This document shows positions 22,924 through 36,800 of a stretch of DNA of 64,000 nt, in pieces. This DNA comes from Paracamarosporium sp. OC-R06-R3 (Eukaryota > Ascomycota > Dothideomycetes > Pleosporales > Didymosphaeriaceae). Position 1 is the first letter of the stretch. Each line of letters opens with the position of its first letter. Both the position numbers and the translations under genes were made by a program. Location of the stretch: NCBI GenBank assembly GCA_019828545.1, contig JACVRA010000050.1:434001-498000 (forward strand), in the 5' to 3' direction. The notes below the pieces were generated by a model, which saw only the letters and a list, made by a program, of their open reading frames with translations, was not told where the DNA came from and ran no database searches.

Positions 22924-24273
22924 ATGCGTTTGTTTCAAGCTGCAGCCGCCGTGCAGCTGCTCGCCGCACGGCTCGTAGCTGCTGTTCCCGTAAATGCGGC
23001 TGAAGCTCCGGCCATCGCCATAGACCCAGCAACCGACCCGCTCGAGGCTCTGGCGCAACTACAGAAGTATGCCTATGACACGTTGGAACAGAGTGATGAA
23101 GTTGCAAAAAGGGCACCGAACAGCTGCTCCTTGGCTAACGCGGCGGTGCGGAAAGACTGGTAAGTCCACCCCGTGCACAACCTTGCACTTACTGATCTTG
23201 CAAAGGGAGTACATGTCCAAGTCGGATCGAAAAGCATACATCAAAGCTGTACAGTGTCTGCAGAAGTTGCCATCCAAGTCCGACCAGACATGGTTTACAG
23301 CAGCGAAGACTCGTTTTGATGACTTTGTCGCCGTTCACGTGAATCAGACCATCTATATACATGGCAACGGTCTCTTCCTCACCTGGCATCGTTACTTCGT
23401 TTGGTCATACGAACAAGCCTTGAGGAACGAGTGCGGCTACCAGGGCTATCAACCTGTAAGTGTAGCATTCTTCCACCGATCTTTGACCAAAATCTGACCC
23501 TGCCAGTACTGGAACTGGTTTGCACACACCGATAACATTTACAAGTCCCCTGTCTTCGACGGTAGTGACACCAGCATGGGCGGCGATGGCGCATTCTTTT
23601 TACACAACGGAAGTCTTGCTGGTGCTCGGACAATAGTCATACCTTCTGGAAAAGGAGGTGGATGTGTTGCTAGCGGCCCTTTCAAGAAGTAAGACTACAC
23701 TACCGCATGCTTTGACAATTTCAAGAATCTTACAAAACTAGTATGCAAGCGAACGTCGGTCCCATCTCGCCTGGAATGCAGGGCTTCGTTGATCTGGTAG
23801 CCGACATCACCGTATACAACCCCCGCTGTTTGCGCCGAGACCTCAGCTCTTATATCCCTAAGAAATGGTTCACCACGACGAACTTGCTGAATGTCACAAT
23901 TGGCGAAGGTTCCTACACTCATAAGAGGTTCTGGACCGAGATTCAAGGCCGGTACCCGGACGGTTTCCTCGGTCTGCACACGTCGGGCCACTACACAATG
24001 GGTGGCGACGCGACCGACCTCTACTCATCCGTCAATGATCCCGCTTTTTGGCTTCACCACGCTATGCTCGACCGCATCTACTGGATCTGGCAAACGCTCC
24101 ACCCGGCCGAGGCAAACAAGGTGGCCGGTACCCTGACGTTACAAAATAAACCTGAGACCCGGGACGCCACCATAGATGAACCTTTGGACATGGGAGTGAA
24201 CGGTGAGACGCGGAAGATTCGTGATATGTTCAACACCTTAGGTGGTACGCCCTTGTGCTACATTTATGTATAA
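22924..24273 (+). CDS. Secreted tyrosinase / catechol oxidase-like type-3 copper enzyme
   Basis: Exons 22924..23159, 23206..23455, 23507..23688, 23742..24273; 399 residues. A signal-like hydrophobic N terminus (1-25) suggests entry into the secretory pathway. CuA ligands are H123, H131 and H140 (IHGNGLFLTWHRYF). CuB ligands are H302 and H306 (GLHTSGHYTMGG) and H329 (DPAFWLHHAMLDRIYW). Both dicopper sites look complete. The enzyme would hydroxylate and/or oxidise phenols to o-quinones with O2. At about 400 residues it matches the short fungal tyrosinase-fold enzymes, several of which tailor secondary metabolites, rather than the longer melanin-type tyrosinases. It sits 1.3 kb from Pth11-like copy 2 at the right edge of the cluster. 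Confidence 0.9.
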
Positions 24274-25984
24274 GTAGTAACAAAGAAGCCTCTGAACCAG
24301 TGCATCTATAGGAATATATAGAAGCTAGATTATTTTTTAATAAGAATTCAATACAAAATATACGTCGTTAAATTTGGCGGCAACTGACTTGTGCCGCGGC
24401 TCTCGCGATAGGTGTGTGTAGAAACTAAGGACATGAGTTAACTTAATTTTGTAGGCCGCTAGTCAGTTTTGGGCTCTGGAAAGTCGATGACGACGTTGCC
24501 TTACGAGGCAATTAAAGCCAGATACTACATGCTCGATGGAGCTGCTAATAAATCTTCGTAATTTTCACCATTGCTGCATAATACTAAACAATCGCCAATC
24601 TACAGCAACGAAAAGGAGGTAAGGCCAGGGCATCAAATAGGCCTATTCAAATGGGGTACTCAAATGGGGTACAACGCCGCTCGAACAGACGTCGCACGGA
24701 ATGGAGGGGCTAGTCGACGACGGACTGATTCTGCCATTTAATGGGATGGACGCGAAATCATCAACACCCGATGAGCTGGCGGCATATGAAGCTGTGGCAT
24801 AGGTCACGATTGCATTTCTACGCCTCCTATGGACAGTATGAGACATGTGCAAGGTCTTCATATACAACCTGATGCGTCATTTACATCATATTATGAATAC
24901 TCAAACACTGGAACGTTCGACCAAAGACGGATGTGGACTTGTAGTCGCTGCTCGTGAATGAAGGACCGTATCGGCCTTGTAAGCCTACCGATAATTAAAG
25001 GTCTCTCAACCAAGACATGATTTTGGAAATTAGCTCCAGTATGGTATTATTCCGGTTTTCCAGGCCTTTTTCCCTCTATTCTCCCGATCACGGATCCCTG
25101 TATAACCCTTCGAATGAGATTCCTCAATCTCGATAACAAGCGAACGAAATTCTGGGGTAAGCGACAATAACTGGTCGGATAGTTTAAAACTTTCTGCTAA
25201 TCTTTTTATGCACTAGTCCTTAACTACGATCCCATCAACCTGCAACCCAGTACCAGGGACACTGAGGATTTGTCGCACGAGTTTCGAAGTTGTCTGTGGA
25301 GGGATTGCAAGGCTTTGCAGCCTACATAGTGAAATATTCGACTGTCACTTTACCTGTTGAGCCATGACTCCTTCCTATTCTCGCCAAACCATACATTTAC
25401 AATGACTCCCAAAGGTATAACATTCAGTGTGTAGCTCTGCTGTGGTACCGAATCACTAAGGTCTTGCGCTGGGCCAACACCAACCCTAGATAAATTTGGT
25501 CAATGGAGGGCGGGGTGTAACCGCTCTCGCGCCGATTATCTAGATTCACACCATGCTTACGCCCTGGTATCCCCACTTGAGGAGGACTTCAATGGATGTG
25601 TAGCACTATACAAGCTGTAAGACACGATATTGGAAAATTATACGCTTTCAAAGGTTTCTGACCGGTCGTAGAAGATTCAATACTCACTTTTCGGCCGTAT
25701 TTCACGAAAACCCAACGTTGAGGAAGTGGTACGTATCTGTCCATTAACGTGCGTACAGTTGCCAATAAGTTATTCAATAAGACGCTAAGAGCCATGAGAG
25801 ACTTGGTAGCACGAATGTTTTCGCTCCCGAAATTCTGGTAACGTTGCTGCCTGATGGGGACCGTAGCTGACAACGTGAGAGGCATACTAAAATTGCACTG
25901 CCGAAAGTCTAACCAGTATTTCCGATGCTTTTGATCACCTACCCTACTAACCACCTCTACTAACTCTCTATACATCGAATAGAA
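24274..25984. other. Intergenic, no gene seen
   Basis: About 1.7 kb without a convincing open frame. It contains a 13-base tandem duplication at 24647-24672. Stops are frequent in all frames, consistent with old non-coding or decayed sequence at the cluster edge. Confidence 0.5.
24647..24672. repeat. Perfect 13-base tandem duplication
   Basis: TCAAATGGGGTAC occurs twice in direct succession. It lies in non-coding DNA and is probably a replication slip. Confidence 0.8.
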
Positions 25985-27383
25985 ATGCAGCCCACACTCA
26001 CGCTCGTCTTAATTGCCGTCATCGTCTCCGCCACACGAGTGTCAATCGCTTATGCCTACGTTATCATTGGCGCCGGAACTAGCGGTTTCGTGCTAGCAAC
26101 CCGACTTTCTGAAGGTGCCTCAGTGACAGTCGCCGTGATCGAGCCGGGCACCGACCAAGGAATAAACCACTTGTCACGGATCTAGAGAAATTCAGGCAGA
26201 CTTTTGACACCGATATCGACTGGGCATACAAAGTAGATGTAGAGAGCAGAGAATTGATCATAAGATCTGGAAAGGCTTGGGGCGGGACCAGTGTCCTGAA
26301 CGGTATGACTTATGTTCGAGGTGAAGCCGCTTCTAGCGATGCTTGGGATTCCCTTGGCAACATAGATTGGACGTGGGGTATTCTGTTTCCTTACGTTATA
26401 CCAGGCCCACGTTTGAATAGTTGGCAACAGGCACAGCGTACGTGCCTCAATATCATGGATTTTATGGATCTGTACGTGTTGGATGTACGCCCGAGCTGTT
26501 GAATAGATCATTCTCAGCTCCTATCATGGGTGCTTGGATGGAGATAGAGTTGGAACATAAAGCTGAATGGAATAGTGATATGCTAAGAGGAATTAACATA
26601 GGGCCTCAAACGCTAGATGCGGAGAAGAAGAGCTCATTATCTCCCAATGGAAGAGCTCATTATCTCCCAATGGAAGAGCTCACAAATCTGGATGTCATTT
26701 GAGGAACTGTCACACGTATTGAACGGGGCTGTGGAGTGGCGTGAAGGAAATTTGTCGCGGAAGGTGTACACTTCGTCGCTGGGAAGAACACAACGCAAAA
26801 CATATATGCAAAGAGGGAAGTCGGTGTCGGAGAGAACCTTGTCGGACAGCCTGGGCATTCATTCACATACACTAGCACACTCAAACCCGCCGCTAGTGCC
26901 TACCACACTTTCGTCGATGGTACAGATATTTACCGCAATTTCAATCGCACCATCGTGGCATCTCAACATCTCTCACAATGGGCGCAAGACATGGTCGAAG
27001 AGTCATCACCTGGCGGACCTGATTCTTGAAGTATCGAACGGTTGCTGCAAATTCAGTACGACCTTTTCTTCAAGCATAAGGCAGTCGCTACGGATATAGT
27101 CACCATTATCCTTGATGGCTTACTGCTATCGCAATTCTGGATCCTACTGCCGTTGGGAAAGTTATAACAGCCCATGCGGCACAAGATGCTGGACGAGCTC
27201 ACGGCTAAACTCACTGAAAGTGGAGATATCGCGACGTTCCTTGCTCTGAATAGGTTCCGCGTAGTAGTAGATAAGCGGGCTAGGCTAGGTGTATGTGTTC
27301 AAGATGTTAGCGGCTGGGTGACGTTGACGCGAGATTTCAGTCCAATTGAGCTAAGCAGATTTTCTGTGCGATTATCATCTTAA
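25985..27383 (+). pseudogene. Decayed GMC oxidoreductase (glucose/choline/aryl-alcohol oxidase family)
   Basis: Pieces of one GMC flavoenzyme lie in order but in different frames. 25985-26185 has a hydrophobic leader and the FAD-binding motif VIIGAGTSGFVLATRLSE. About 26190-26410 (another frame) has DTDIDWAYK and GKAWGGTSVLNGMTYVRG. About 26421-26700 (third frame) has YHGFYGSVRVGCTPELLN. A later frame around 26750-27030 has AEGVHFVAGKN and related GMC-like text interrupted by stops. At least three frame changes are needed, and the stop at 26185 and the TGA after 26698 do not look like splice sites. A 23-base tandem duplication at 26628-26673 itself shifts the frame. The C-terminal His/Asn active-site region is not recognisable. 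An intact version would have been secreted and flavin-dependent. It may be a lost oxidase of the neighbouring cluster. Confidence 0.7.
26628..26673 (+). repeat. 23-base tandem duplication inside the GMC pseudogene
   Basis: A 23-base unit beginning AAGAGCTCATTATC occurs twice back to back, and a third copy starts at 26674. As 23 is not a multiple of three, it shifts the reading frame. Confidence 0.85.
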
Positions 27384-27865
27384 AGCTGGAGGTCGGGTGA
27401 CGGCTGAGCAGAGTGCCACAACATGGAGTCAACATCATATCGTGGCGGTCCCCGCCGCAAGACCATATAATGCACGCCCCACCAATTTTAAACTTCAGGC
27501 ACCACCGTCTGCTTTCAGGATCCCTAATTTCCAAGGATTATAATCGCGTCACCGATGATGAATAGTGAACGTGAACAAGCTGCGTGGCTAAGTAGATTAT
27601 TCGATAAATCCCACGAGCTAACAGGCCGGATAGAAAAAAAGGGCAAAGAACGAAGTCCAAGGAGCTTAGTAGGCATGATGTCTAATGATCTTCGAAGGAA
27701 TGAATTTTCACGAGGGACTGGAACTTAATGTAACAACTAAATGCAACCGTGCCAGCAAATGAGCGAGCGTTCCCATGCAATGCAAACCAAAAAATGCAAA
27801 CTAAAAAATGCCAACCTTTTCAACCTGGGTAAAACAAGAACGCCATATGCTTTATATTCCGTGTC

Positions 27866-30800
27866 TCATATCCTCCCACCAGCATTTACCTCAACGACAT
27901 TTCCGTACCCTTCAAGCGGGTATTCCGCAACCTCCACTTCATTGAGATGACTCCTTGTCCTCATACTGCTCCTCGCACTTCCGCCCACCATACTCTGTCT
28001 CATTAGCGCGCTACGCCTGGAGTCCATGCGCGGAACAGCGGCTGGCACGTGTTTGAACCCTCCTGCGTGGCCGTAGCCGTAGCCATATTGCACGGGTCTT
28101 TTCCCAACCGCGATGGCGGAACTAGCCAGAGAAGAGCCTGACGTTTGTGTACGTGCATATGTGTGTTTGGGTCGCGGAACCCGTGAATGGTAGGTGTCAT
28201 CTTTGGTGGAAGCATCGGACTTGGGATAGAGTACAGATGAGTCTGGTGTAGCGTGACCCCGTTCATTTTCCCGGTAGATGGCGTTGGAAGGAACTGCAGG
28301 TTCATCGATATAGATTGAGGAGAATGAGGTGGCTGCAGAGAACTGTCTTGCGAGTGGCGGACGAGGATGTTGCATTTTCTCCAGCTGGGGATCGATGATG
28401 TTGCTGGAAGCTGTGTCTGTGCATTGCCTCTGTCCAGACTTCCGTTTGAGTGAGAGCATTCGCCCAGGATGTTTGGGCGGCGGAGTGCGTTTCTCTAGTC
28501 CTAGCATCTCGTAGCATGCCTTTCCGACCCAGAGCATCTGCTCGTGTTCCCGAAGATAGCGCTCACCGCCGAACGACTTCTGTACGATTTCGCGGGCCAT
28601 CATACCGAGCTTACGGCGCTGCTCAGACTTCTCGTACATGCGGCGCGTTATGATCTCGACGTCTCGGGGTGTGGGCTTATGTGGAAGAACCGGTGCTGGT
28701 TGGTCTGGAGAGTCTTCTGCGTACTGTGCCCATTCATCGAGCATGGCAAGGAGATTGATTTGCGCACGGGCAAGTCCGTAAGCATCATTGGGTGCAACGA
28801 CCTCACTGTATCTCTTTCCATCGTCAGGATCAGTGAGCACACGTAGCGAAGCACCAACATCTGTACAGACAACAGGTGCGCCTGTCAGTGCGGCTTCACC
28901 AAGTGCTAGAGGCAAACCTTCGGATACGGAAGAATTGAGGAAAAGCCAAGTATTAGCGAGCACCATTGCAGGGTCTGCAGTTCCACGCAGAGTAACACTC
29001 TCCCCAAGGCCTTTGCAAGCGAGGATTTCTTGACACTCAGAAGAGTATACGGGTGACTTGTTGAGTGCACCATAGATATCGAGTTTATACTCTTTGAACC
29101 CCCACTCATTGGAGATGATATCCGCTGCAAGCAACGCGTTCTTGATATCCTTTGCAAACCACACATGGGAGAGCATGGTCACAGTTGGCGACTTCGTCTT
29201 GATCTCTGTGACAGGTGCGAACTTTGTCATATCGGGGATGCCGTTCACGATCGGATCGACTTTGCGACGGAAGACGTTCCGATGAGTAAGTTGGCCTTTG
29301 GAGGACCCAATTTCAACTTCCCATCCTGGGTTGAAGAAGTCTAGAGGGTGTCAATATAGCTCTTTATCATGAGCGACAAAATTACCTGCACATGGAAGAA
29401 TCTGGTCGGCGTGATGGAGAATGAGACATGAAGTCAACTTCATCAAGCCAAGCAGGGAGTTCCGAATGAAAGGCGGCAAGGTACACATGGCCGATGAGAG
29501 GTAGAGGTTCGTTTCACGCCATGAGATAGCATGATCCCAAATCTGGAGAGTGCAGTTCCGCTTTAGCTTGCATACGATGCCATACGAAGCTGAAACGCTG
29601 TGATGCGAAGCTTGAAAGACATTCGGAATCTTTTCCGGAATAGGAATAGAAAATATGAAGAGATCTGATACGGTCAGTAAAGAGGCGCAAGCTGCAACGA
29701 GAATGTTCTTACATCTAAACCACAATTCCAGAGCAGTGTCGAGATGCCCAAGTGTGGGTAACTCGGTGCGAAACCACTCAGACGGTGGTTGCACGTTCGG
29801 CATATCTTCTGCTAACCACAATTTCCTCCACGTGTCCTTAACGATCTCGCTAGTCCAAACTTCTTTCCAGTGACGGGAATCTTGGAAGTACGTGTTGAGG
29901 TTGACTAATGCTCGTGTAGCTTGCTTGACGTCCGCTCCAGTCATGCTGATTGCTCGGGCCCCTCGAACCAGTGCAGTTAGAGTTGGGATAAAGTTGATTT
30001 TGATATCGTTGATCGTCGCGTCTTTGACCAGATGGTCGACTTCGCTGTCTAATTTGTTTGTGAACATGCCGTGTGAGGGATGAAGGAAGTCCAATCCCCA
30101 AAGCGGGATAATCTTCAATGACTCGACGTTCTCTTCCGTCTGGTGCTTTGGGAGACCGAAGTCATTGGCAGATTCAACAACCATATGCCATTTAATGGTG
30201 CGAAGGTTGTTGATCAGATCGCGACGACACGCGGACACGCCACCACCCTCATTCGGCCATGTGCCTGTATCAACAGCAATGACGTGAAGGTTGTTATCTG
30301 TGTCTCGCTGAAGCGTTTTCGTTCGTGTGAAGATGACAGCATCACCTCCCTGTCCAAAGCTAAAAAGGTCACTCATTCGGATAGCCAGCGGCGTCCAAGC
30401 ACTTATGTCACTGGTGAGATCCGCACTTGCCATGATTGCGTCTGCATGCAGCGCAAGATAGTCTTCAGCCCTTAAGAGGCTTCCGCGATCACGCCGACGC
30501 CAGTAAGGTCGTAACAGCGCCTCCTTGCGGATCAGCTCTTCATCAACGAAACGGACAACGACTCCGTCAAGATCGAGCCGTTTCTTCCAGGCTTTCCAGA
30601 GCTGAGAACGAGCTCGGGATGTAGATATCTCCTGTCGCTTGATATTGGTACGGAACAAGCGGCCCACAAAGCTTGAGGTTGGCGCTTTGAAGTCCAAGAG
30701 CGGGTTCTCATCCATGAAATTGCAACGGGAAGGCTTCTTTAGCACACCCAACCAATCGTGACGTATCATGTCAGGCGTATCTACCGTTTCACCATTGAGC

Positions 30801-33800
30801 TTCGTTGAGATGACCGGATGAAACTTGTGGTCGTACAACCAGGAGCATTCGTATACGTCAGCTCCTTGTACAAAGGTTGCTTCGTGGACTCGTGGGGTTG
30901 GAATCCATCGTTCCATCTTCTCTGCATGTCGCACTGGAGGAGCACACCAGCTAACGTTGACGGACATATGTGGAAGAACAAATTCGGCCCTTAACAACTC
31001 GTCATCATACTTCGCGTTCTTGCGGTAATGATACTTGAAGCGGACCAAGTTACCATGCTGCATATAGCTGCCAGATTCGATATGGCCTTTTGAGTTGTAC
31101 TGCACCTTAGCACCTTCATCGCTCCCCTGCAAACAATGCCGGCCTGAGGGCAGCCTGCTATTCTGGAACCTTGTAATCTTGCCGAACCGAGATGCTGGTC
31201 TTGCTGGGTACTCATAGATAAACTCATTAATGACATTGCCGTTTTTGTATTCTTTTCGGCTGGTAATGTGCATGTCTCTGCCGTACTCTGAGATGCGGGT
31301 GTGGCCCCAGGTTGGCTCTTGTTTCAGAACTCCTTGATAGAAGACTAGTTTGAAGCAATGGTCCGCTAGAAAATGAACAAATGCCGTTTCTGTCTCTCCA
31401 TAACTACGAATGATAAGTCGGTCCTTTCTTTGAGAAATTAAACTTCCTTTGACTGTACTGGCAAGGTCGGAAATGTCTTTCCGATTGTGATATAGAAAAA
31501 AAGGAAGAGCTTTCGACATCGCAGCTCGGCTGTAAACCCAAAGTCCCGTCAGTATGAATGTAGTTGGCTGGGCAATAAATTGTGGTGTCCTGCTCAATGC
31601 GCAGTTCAACTCACGCTGATACTCAGGATCAGCCATGCATGCGAGTACAAAGAACTTGATCCATGTTCCGACTGAGTGGTACACATAAGAGATGGGTGCT
31701 TTGAGGCGCTTAGTGTAATTGCTGAAGATCATTGTTGTGGACCGGTTGAGGATAGGATGGTGGGCTTCTTGGATATCAGCAGTGATCTGTCGGTACTCTT
31801 TCTCGCTGAGCACTTGGTCGCCACGGTTCCTGAAGTAGTTGTACTTATGCACTGACAAAAATGCGCCAAGGTCGTATCGTGCGAGCCGGGACAGAATTGT
31901 ACAAGCTTCCTCGGCTGCAACGTTAGATAGAATCCATGACATCTCAGTATTTGTGTACGGTCCACGGGATCCAAGACATCGCCTCAAAAACATCTTTCGA
32001 ATATCGAGAGGAAGATTATCCCATTGCGTGTCAGGATCATACCCAAGACAGAGATTGCGTAGCAGTTCTTTCCGACACAGGGTTTCAAAAGCCACTGCTT
32101 CAGGACCAGTCGTTTTGGATGGCATTGAGCGCTTATTGCATTCGGAGACGACATATGGGTCACTAGTTGTGGGTCGACATACGATAATGGACTCGGTAAC
32201 GTTGGCTTGATGATGCGGCATACCGAACATGGTTTCAGCGCACGCATGTAGCAATGTCTCGGCTATCACTCGTGAGTTACTGCTGATGTTCAGCTGTCCA
32301 GAAGTATTTCCTTTCGAATCTGAAGCTACAAACAAAGTCAGGCGCCCGTCCGAGTATTGGGAGATGGCTCGAAGGTCAGTCTTATTATCTGTTACCGATT
32401 GAATAGGGACAATGAAGACTTTAATAAGGCCGTTCTGCCACGCCAACACTATCCTCTGGACCAAAAATGGCATTGCGGGATACGCTTGTAGCGCTAATCG
32501 AGAAAGGGATTCGTGCGTGCACGATAATAGAATGGCGGTGATCTGATCGCCGGGATGGCCGTACGGCAGGACCCTAAAACGGTCCTCCTTTGGCGCAGCA
32601 CGTAATTTGTCCGCAAAAGCTTGGAGCTCGCTCTGACTCCATTCGGCATCCACGCCAGTTCCGTTGTAGGCATGGAATTCTTCTGCGCTTGACCAGTGGA
32701 TGCGAAACTGGGATGAGAGCCCACCAATGTGTACGGAGTCCGAAGAGTCGTTCGGAAGCTTCGGCCGACGCTTGAACCGTTGAATTCTCTCTGTTATCCA
32801 CATCCTGATATCGAAGGCTTCCGGGAGGCCAAGTTTTGCTGTATGGATAGAGAGCAGGGCTGCGGTCCAGGTTCCTACAGCTAGCGCAATGACATTGTTG
32901 TACTGGAACTGTGGATATACTTTCTTGAGAATACTACCGACAATAAACCCAAGTATAACAGCAGACAGTAGAGGCATCAAGGCATGTGGCCCGGAGAATA
33001 TTTTGTTGTACTGGTACAGCAACAGCCCACTGTATGCTCCCACATACGCTAGGAACATGATAGTCCCCAAGATAGAGCTGTTGAAGATCCATACCAGTGC
33101 GACACTGATCGCCATAGCCCAGACATGAACACCGATGAAGTGACAAAGCGTATTCCAGTAGAGATGTCGACGAAACTTCATGTCATTAGATTTCGCTTTT
33201 CGTATGTGAGGTATACTTTCGATCGATACTGGTGCCATCTGCTCCGATAGCTGATGTAGATGTTGGGCTTTGTAGTCAAGCAGTACGGCACCGATAAGAT
33301 AATACGCGAGGCCAAAGCCGATGGATAATCGGAGCGTGTCGTTCGTTTGCGTGGACAATCCTACTAGATTAACGCCATTGACCAGATCCAGCCAGCGATC
33401 CATGAGTGCTGTGAGGAAGTAGAGAATACCGCAGCCCACTTCGTCGCCAGCGTTGCGCCAATGTATGAATGAGTTGTGTAGGCGTATGCCTTTCTGTGAT
33501 TGTTGCATGCTTTCCAAAGCGACCTGCGTCTCGAGATTCCAAGTCGAACTATATGGAATCGGTCGTTTTGTGTCAGTGAGTCGACAATACCAATCTAGTA
33601 GGAAAATTGTGGACTCCCAACATTCTGCGAGTTGCCTAACAATCGCGTCTTGGGTAGGCTTGCTCCAGAAATGGCGGTGTTTTTCTTTCATGACGGCGTT
33701 GTACAGCTCTGTACGACACAACGCAAGAATGGCTGGCTCACTAAGACCGTAGAACAGCTCCGCTGCATCAGTTGTGATGTCGGACGATGGTGCCAGAGAT

Positions 33801-36800
33801 GATGATGGAGCTATCGAAGTACGAGCACCTTTGCTCAACCGGTTCGCTACCATATTTAGTACTCACATGACGAGAAACTTTGTGGGAAAAACTTACGTGA
33901 AGAACGATCAACACCACCTGGTGGCTGCCTTTTGGTGCTTGTCTGAACATACCAATCCTTCACATCAGTGTCATTGAGGGTCTTGATGTTGTGATACCAT
34001 GTCACCCATTGGGTTGCAACGTGGCGCGTACCCAACAACAGCAAAGACACAAAGACAAAAAGTACACAAGGGTATATGATGATGTCGTACCCCTCGATCC
34101 AGATGGTGATGATTGGAGATATGATAAGCGTAGGAACCACAGCGATAATGACTCGCCGGCCGTTGAGAAACGAGGATCCAGGTATCTGATATGTAGAGAG
34201 CACTGCCAATACAGAAAGGTATGATGTTAGACCGATCAAATAGAAGAAGTAGATGGCCGCCATTCTGGGCCCTTCCACGGCTGATATAACAACAAATCCA
34301 ACAAGGCTAGCGGCAAGGGTGAAAGCGAGACCACCAATCAATCGGGTCAAGACGAACATGTTCGCAGCAGAAAAAGCCATGGAAATGAGGTAATAAGTAC
34401 CACCAATTGATATCCATGTTCCAATAGCTCCCGATAGTAAGAGTGAGGTCATCAAAGCCAAGGTCGCATATTTGGACTCTTCCGGAAGCATTTTCGCGCT
34501 AAGATAAAGCCCGTGGCCTGTTGTAGATAATAGCAGGATATCTATACCGGTAAGTGTGTCTTCAAGAATAGATTCGGCGCCAATCTTACCAACAAGCGCA
34601 GGGATAGCAAACACGCTGAGGAACGTGAAGCGACGGTATCCTGGCATCACTGAGGGTTTCTGGTCTGGGTCAATATCTGTTTGAGCTGCAGCATATGCTG
34701 AGGCGAAAGACGGCGCGTTGAATATCCACATTGGGGGTTGATGGCCAGCTTCATTGTAGTAGTCCCGATGCTTCTTTGAGAGTAGTATACCGATATCGCT
34801 TGGCATGATGTCGAAGTAGGCCTCGCAGCGAGATCCCAAAGCAAACAATTCTGCGAAAGCAGCACTTTGGTCGGAATATTGATTGAACAGTGGATTCCGG
34901 TCTGAAACCTCAATGTAGACTTCTTCAAAACCAGCTTTTCTAGCTGCACAGAAGATGCAGAACAAGACAAAGTCGGTCACTGAATCTATATCTGCTCTTG
35001 CTGTCAGCTTTTCAATTGCAGAAGTAATCGTATCGAGACTTTTATAATCCCGCCACCAGAGAGCGTTGCGGAAGTTTAAGTCAATGTGTCGGAAAAGAGC
35101 CAAAGCCTCACGACGATCGAGGCAGGGTAGGCGACAAAGGCGATACCACTTGATCCGAGCATGGACTAGTTGCTCGTCTGTTATCGTCCCGCTGATGTAG
35201 TCCATGTTACTGAGCTTCTTTAATTGACGATACGTAGGTACATCGATGAGTAGTTCCTCGCATTGATTTCGTATTGAAGAAAGCAATGGGCATGACTCGT
35301 CCCACTCGGTGTGCTGCAGATGCTGCAAATAGAGAAGGAGATCTGAAGAAGACAGCAAGGATAGATCTTGCTCCATCCGATGCGGAAGGTTCTTGAGTTG
35401 ACCGAATTCACTCCGATGCTGGCTCAGTCCATACTCTAAGAGCAAGCACTGGTATCTCGTGAAACTCGACTTACTCAAGTAAGTATGTAGCAATGCGCCT
35501 GCGATATCGTGGACCGACTTGGAGATGTATATGACCTGCGTGAATGTTCTTTGCTCAGCTTCCCACACAGCCCAAAACTGATTACCAGCTGGAGTGTGAA
35601 AACCCGAGTCAAGTCCAACGTACACACGTAGTTGATGGTAATCATCAGCCTCATCATTTGCTCGCGCTAGTGTATTGGCGAGTGTGGTGAGCGTGTCTCG
35701 TGCTGTTGGGACAAGATCGATGTACCGGCTTGTTGAAGTGCTGTAACTAATGATTTGCTTGGCCACTTCGTGAAGCTTTTTTGCTGGTAGCTTGCTCAAT
35801 AGGTTAAGGTTTCTCAAGCGCTGTTGCGAACGAAGAACATGATCGAAGTCAGCCTGAGTGGCATCGAGACCAATTGGAAAACATCCAAAAGATCCATAAA
35901 GAGAGCCAGTAGAGGAACATGATAGTGGGTTTGCGACATGTTTCTCAACGGAAGTGTTCCAGTTCAATCTCGTCGAAGCCGGGGATGTCGGCTCTATAGG
36001 TAAAAAAGCCCCATTCTCATCGATTTCTGGGAATTGGACAGTGAGCGTAGAAGAGCTTGAGTTGTCGTCTGCATCTGATTCGTCGAGAATATCCAAGCCA
36101 GATATTGTGCTTCCCAAAAGCGGAAATACTTGCTGCAAAGGAAGGTAGTCGTCGACAATGCTTGAGAATTCGGAAGATAGCTGGATCTAATTAGCATGCA
36201 CGTTTATACAAGCTTGAGTTCCATCAGACCTACAACACGAGTCGTCCGGAATTTTTCATGCACGTTCATCACCGTCCGGTCCTTGAGCCACTGAAACGCA
36301 GCTAAGGGCTCCTCGCAAGATCGCACTTCAGTGATATCTCTTAGAGCACAGCTTCGTGCGAAGTAAGGAATCGCGCCGTGATAGCTACACCACATATGTG
36401 CCCTTCTCGTAACGGCGTGTGACAAATCGGCTTCATCATCGATGGTATCCCACATCATTGTGAGAAACGGTCTCAAGCATGCCTGTGACACAAATGCCTT
36501 GGTGGTCGTCTTCATCTTGTCCATGGAGAAGTAGTCTCGACGTTCCCCATTCTCCATTATGGTGCCATTTCTTACGATCATGCCATCGAAGAGCTTGAGG
36601 TTGAGCTTTCCGACATCGTTAAGAAAATCTGGCGCAGCGACTTCGAGGAAAACATCGAGACCATGAGCACGAAAGAGTTTGGCCAGGCCATTGAGCATAC
36701 GGATACATATTCGCTCCCTCCAACCCGCAACAAGCACACCGGTGCAGTATCTCCGTTGATTGGGTCGCCGTATAGCATCGTTGAGGACTAATGAGACTAG

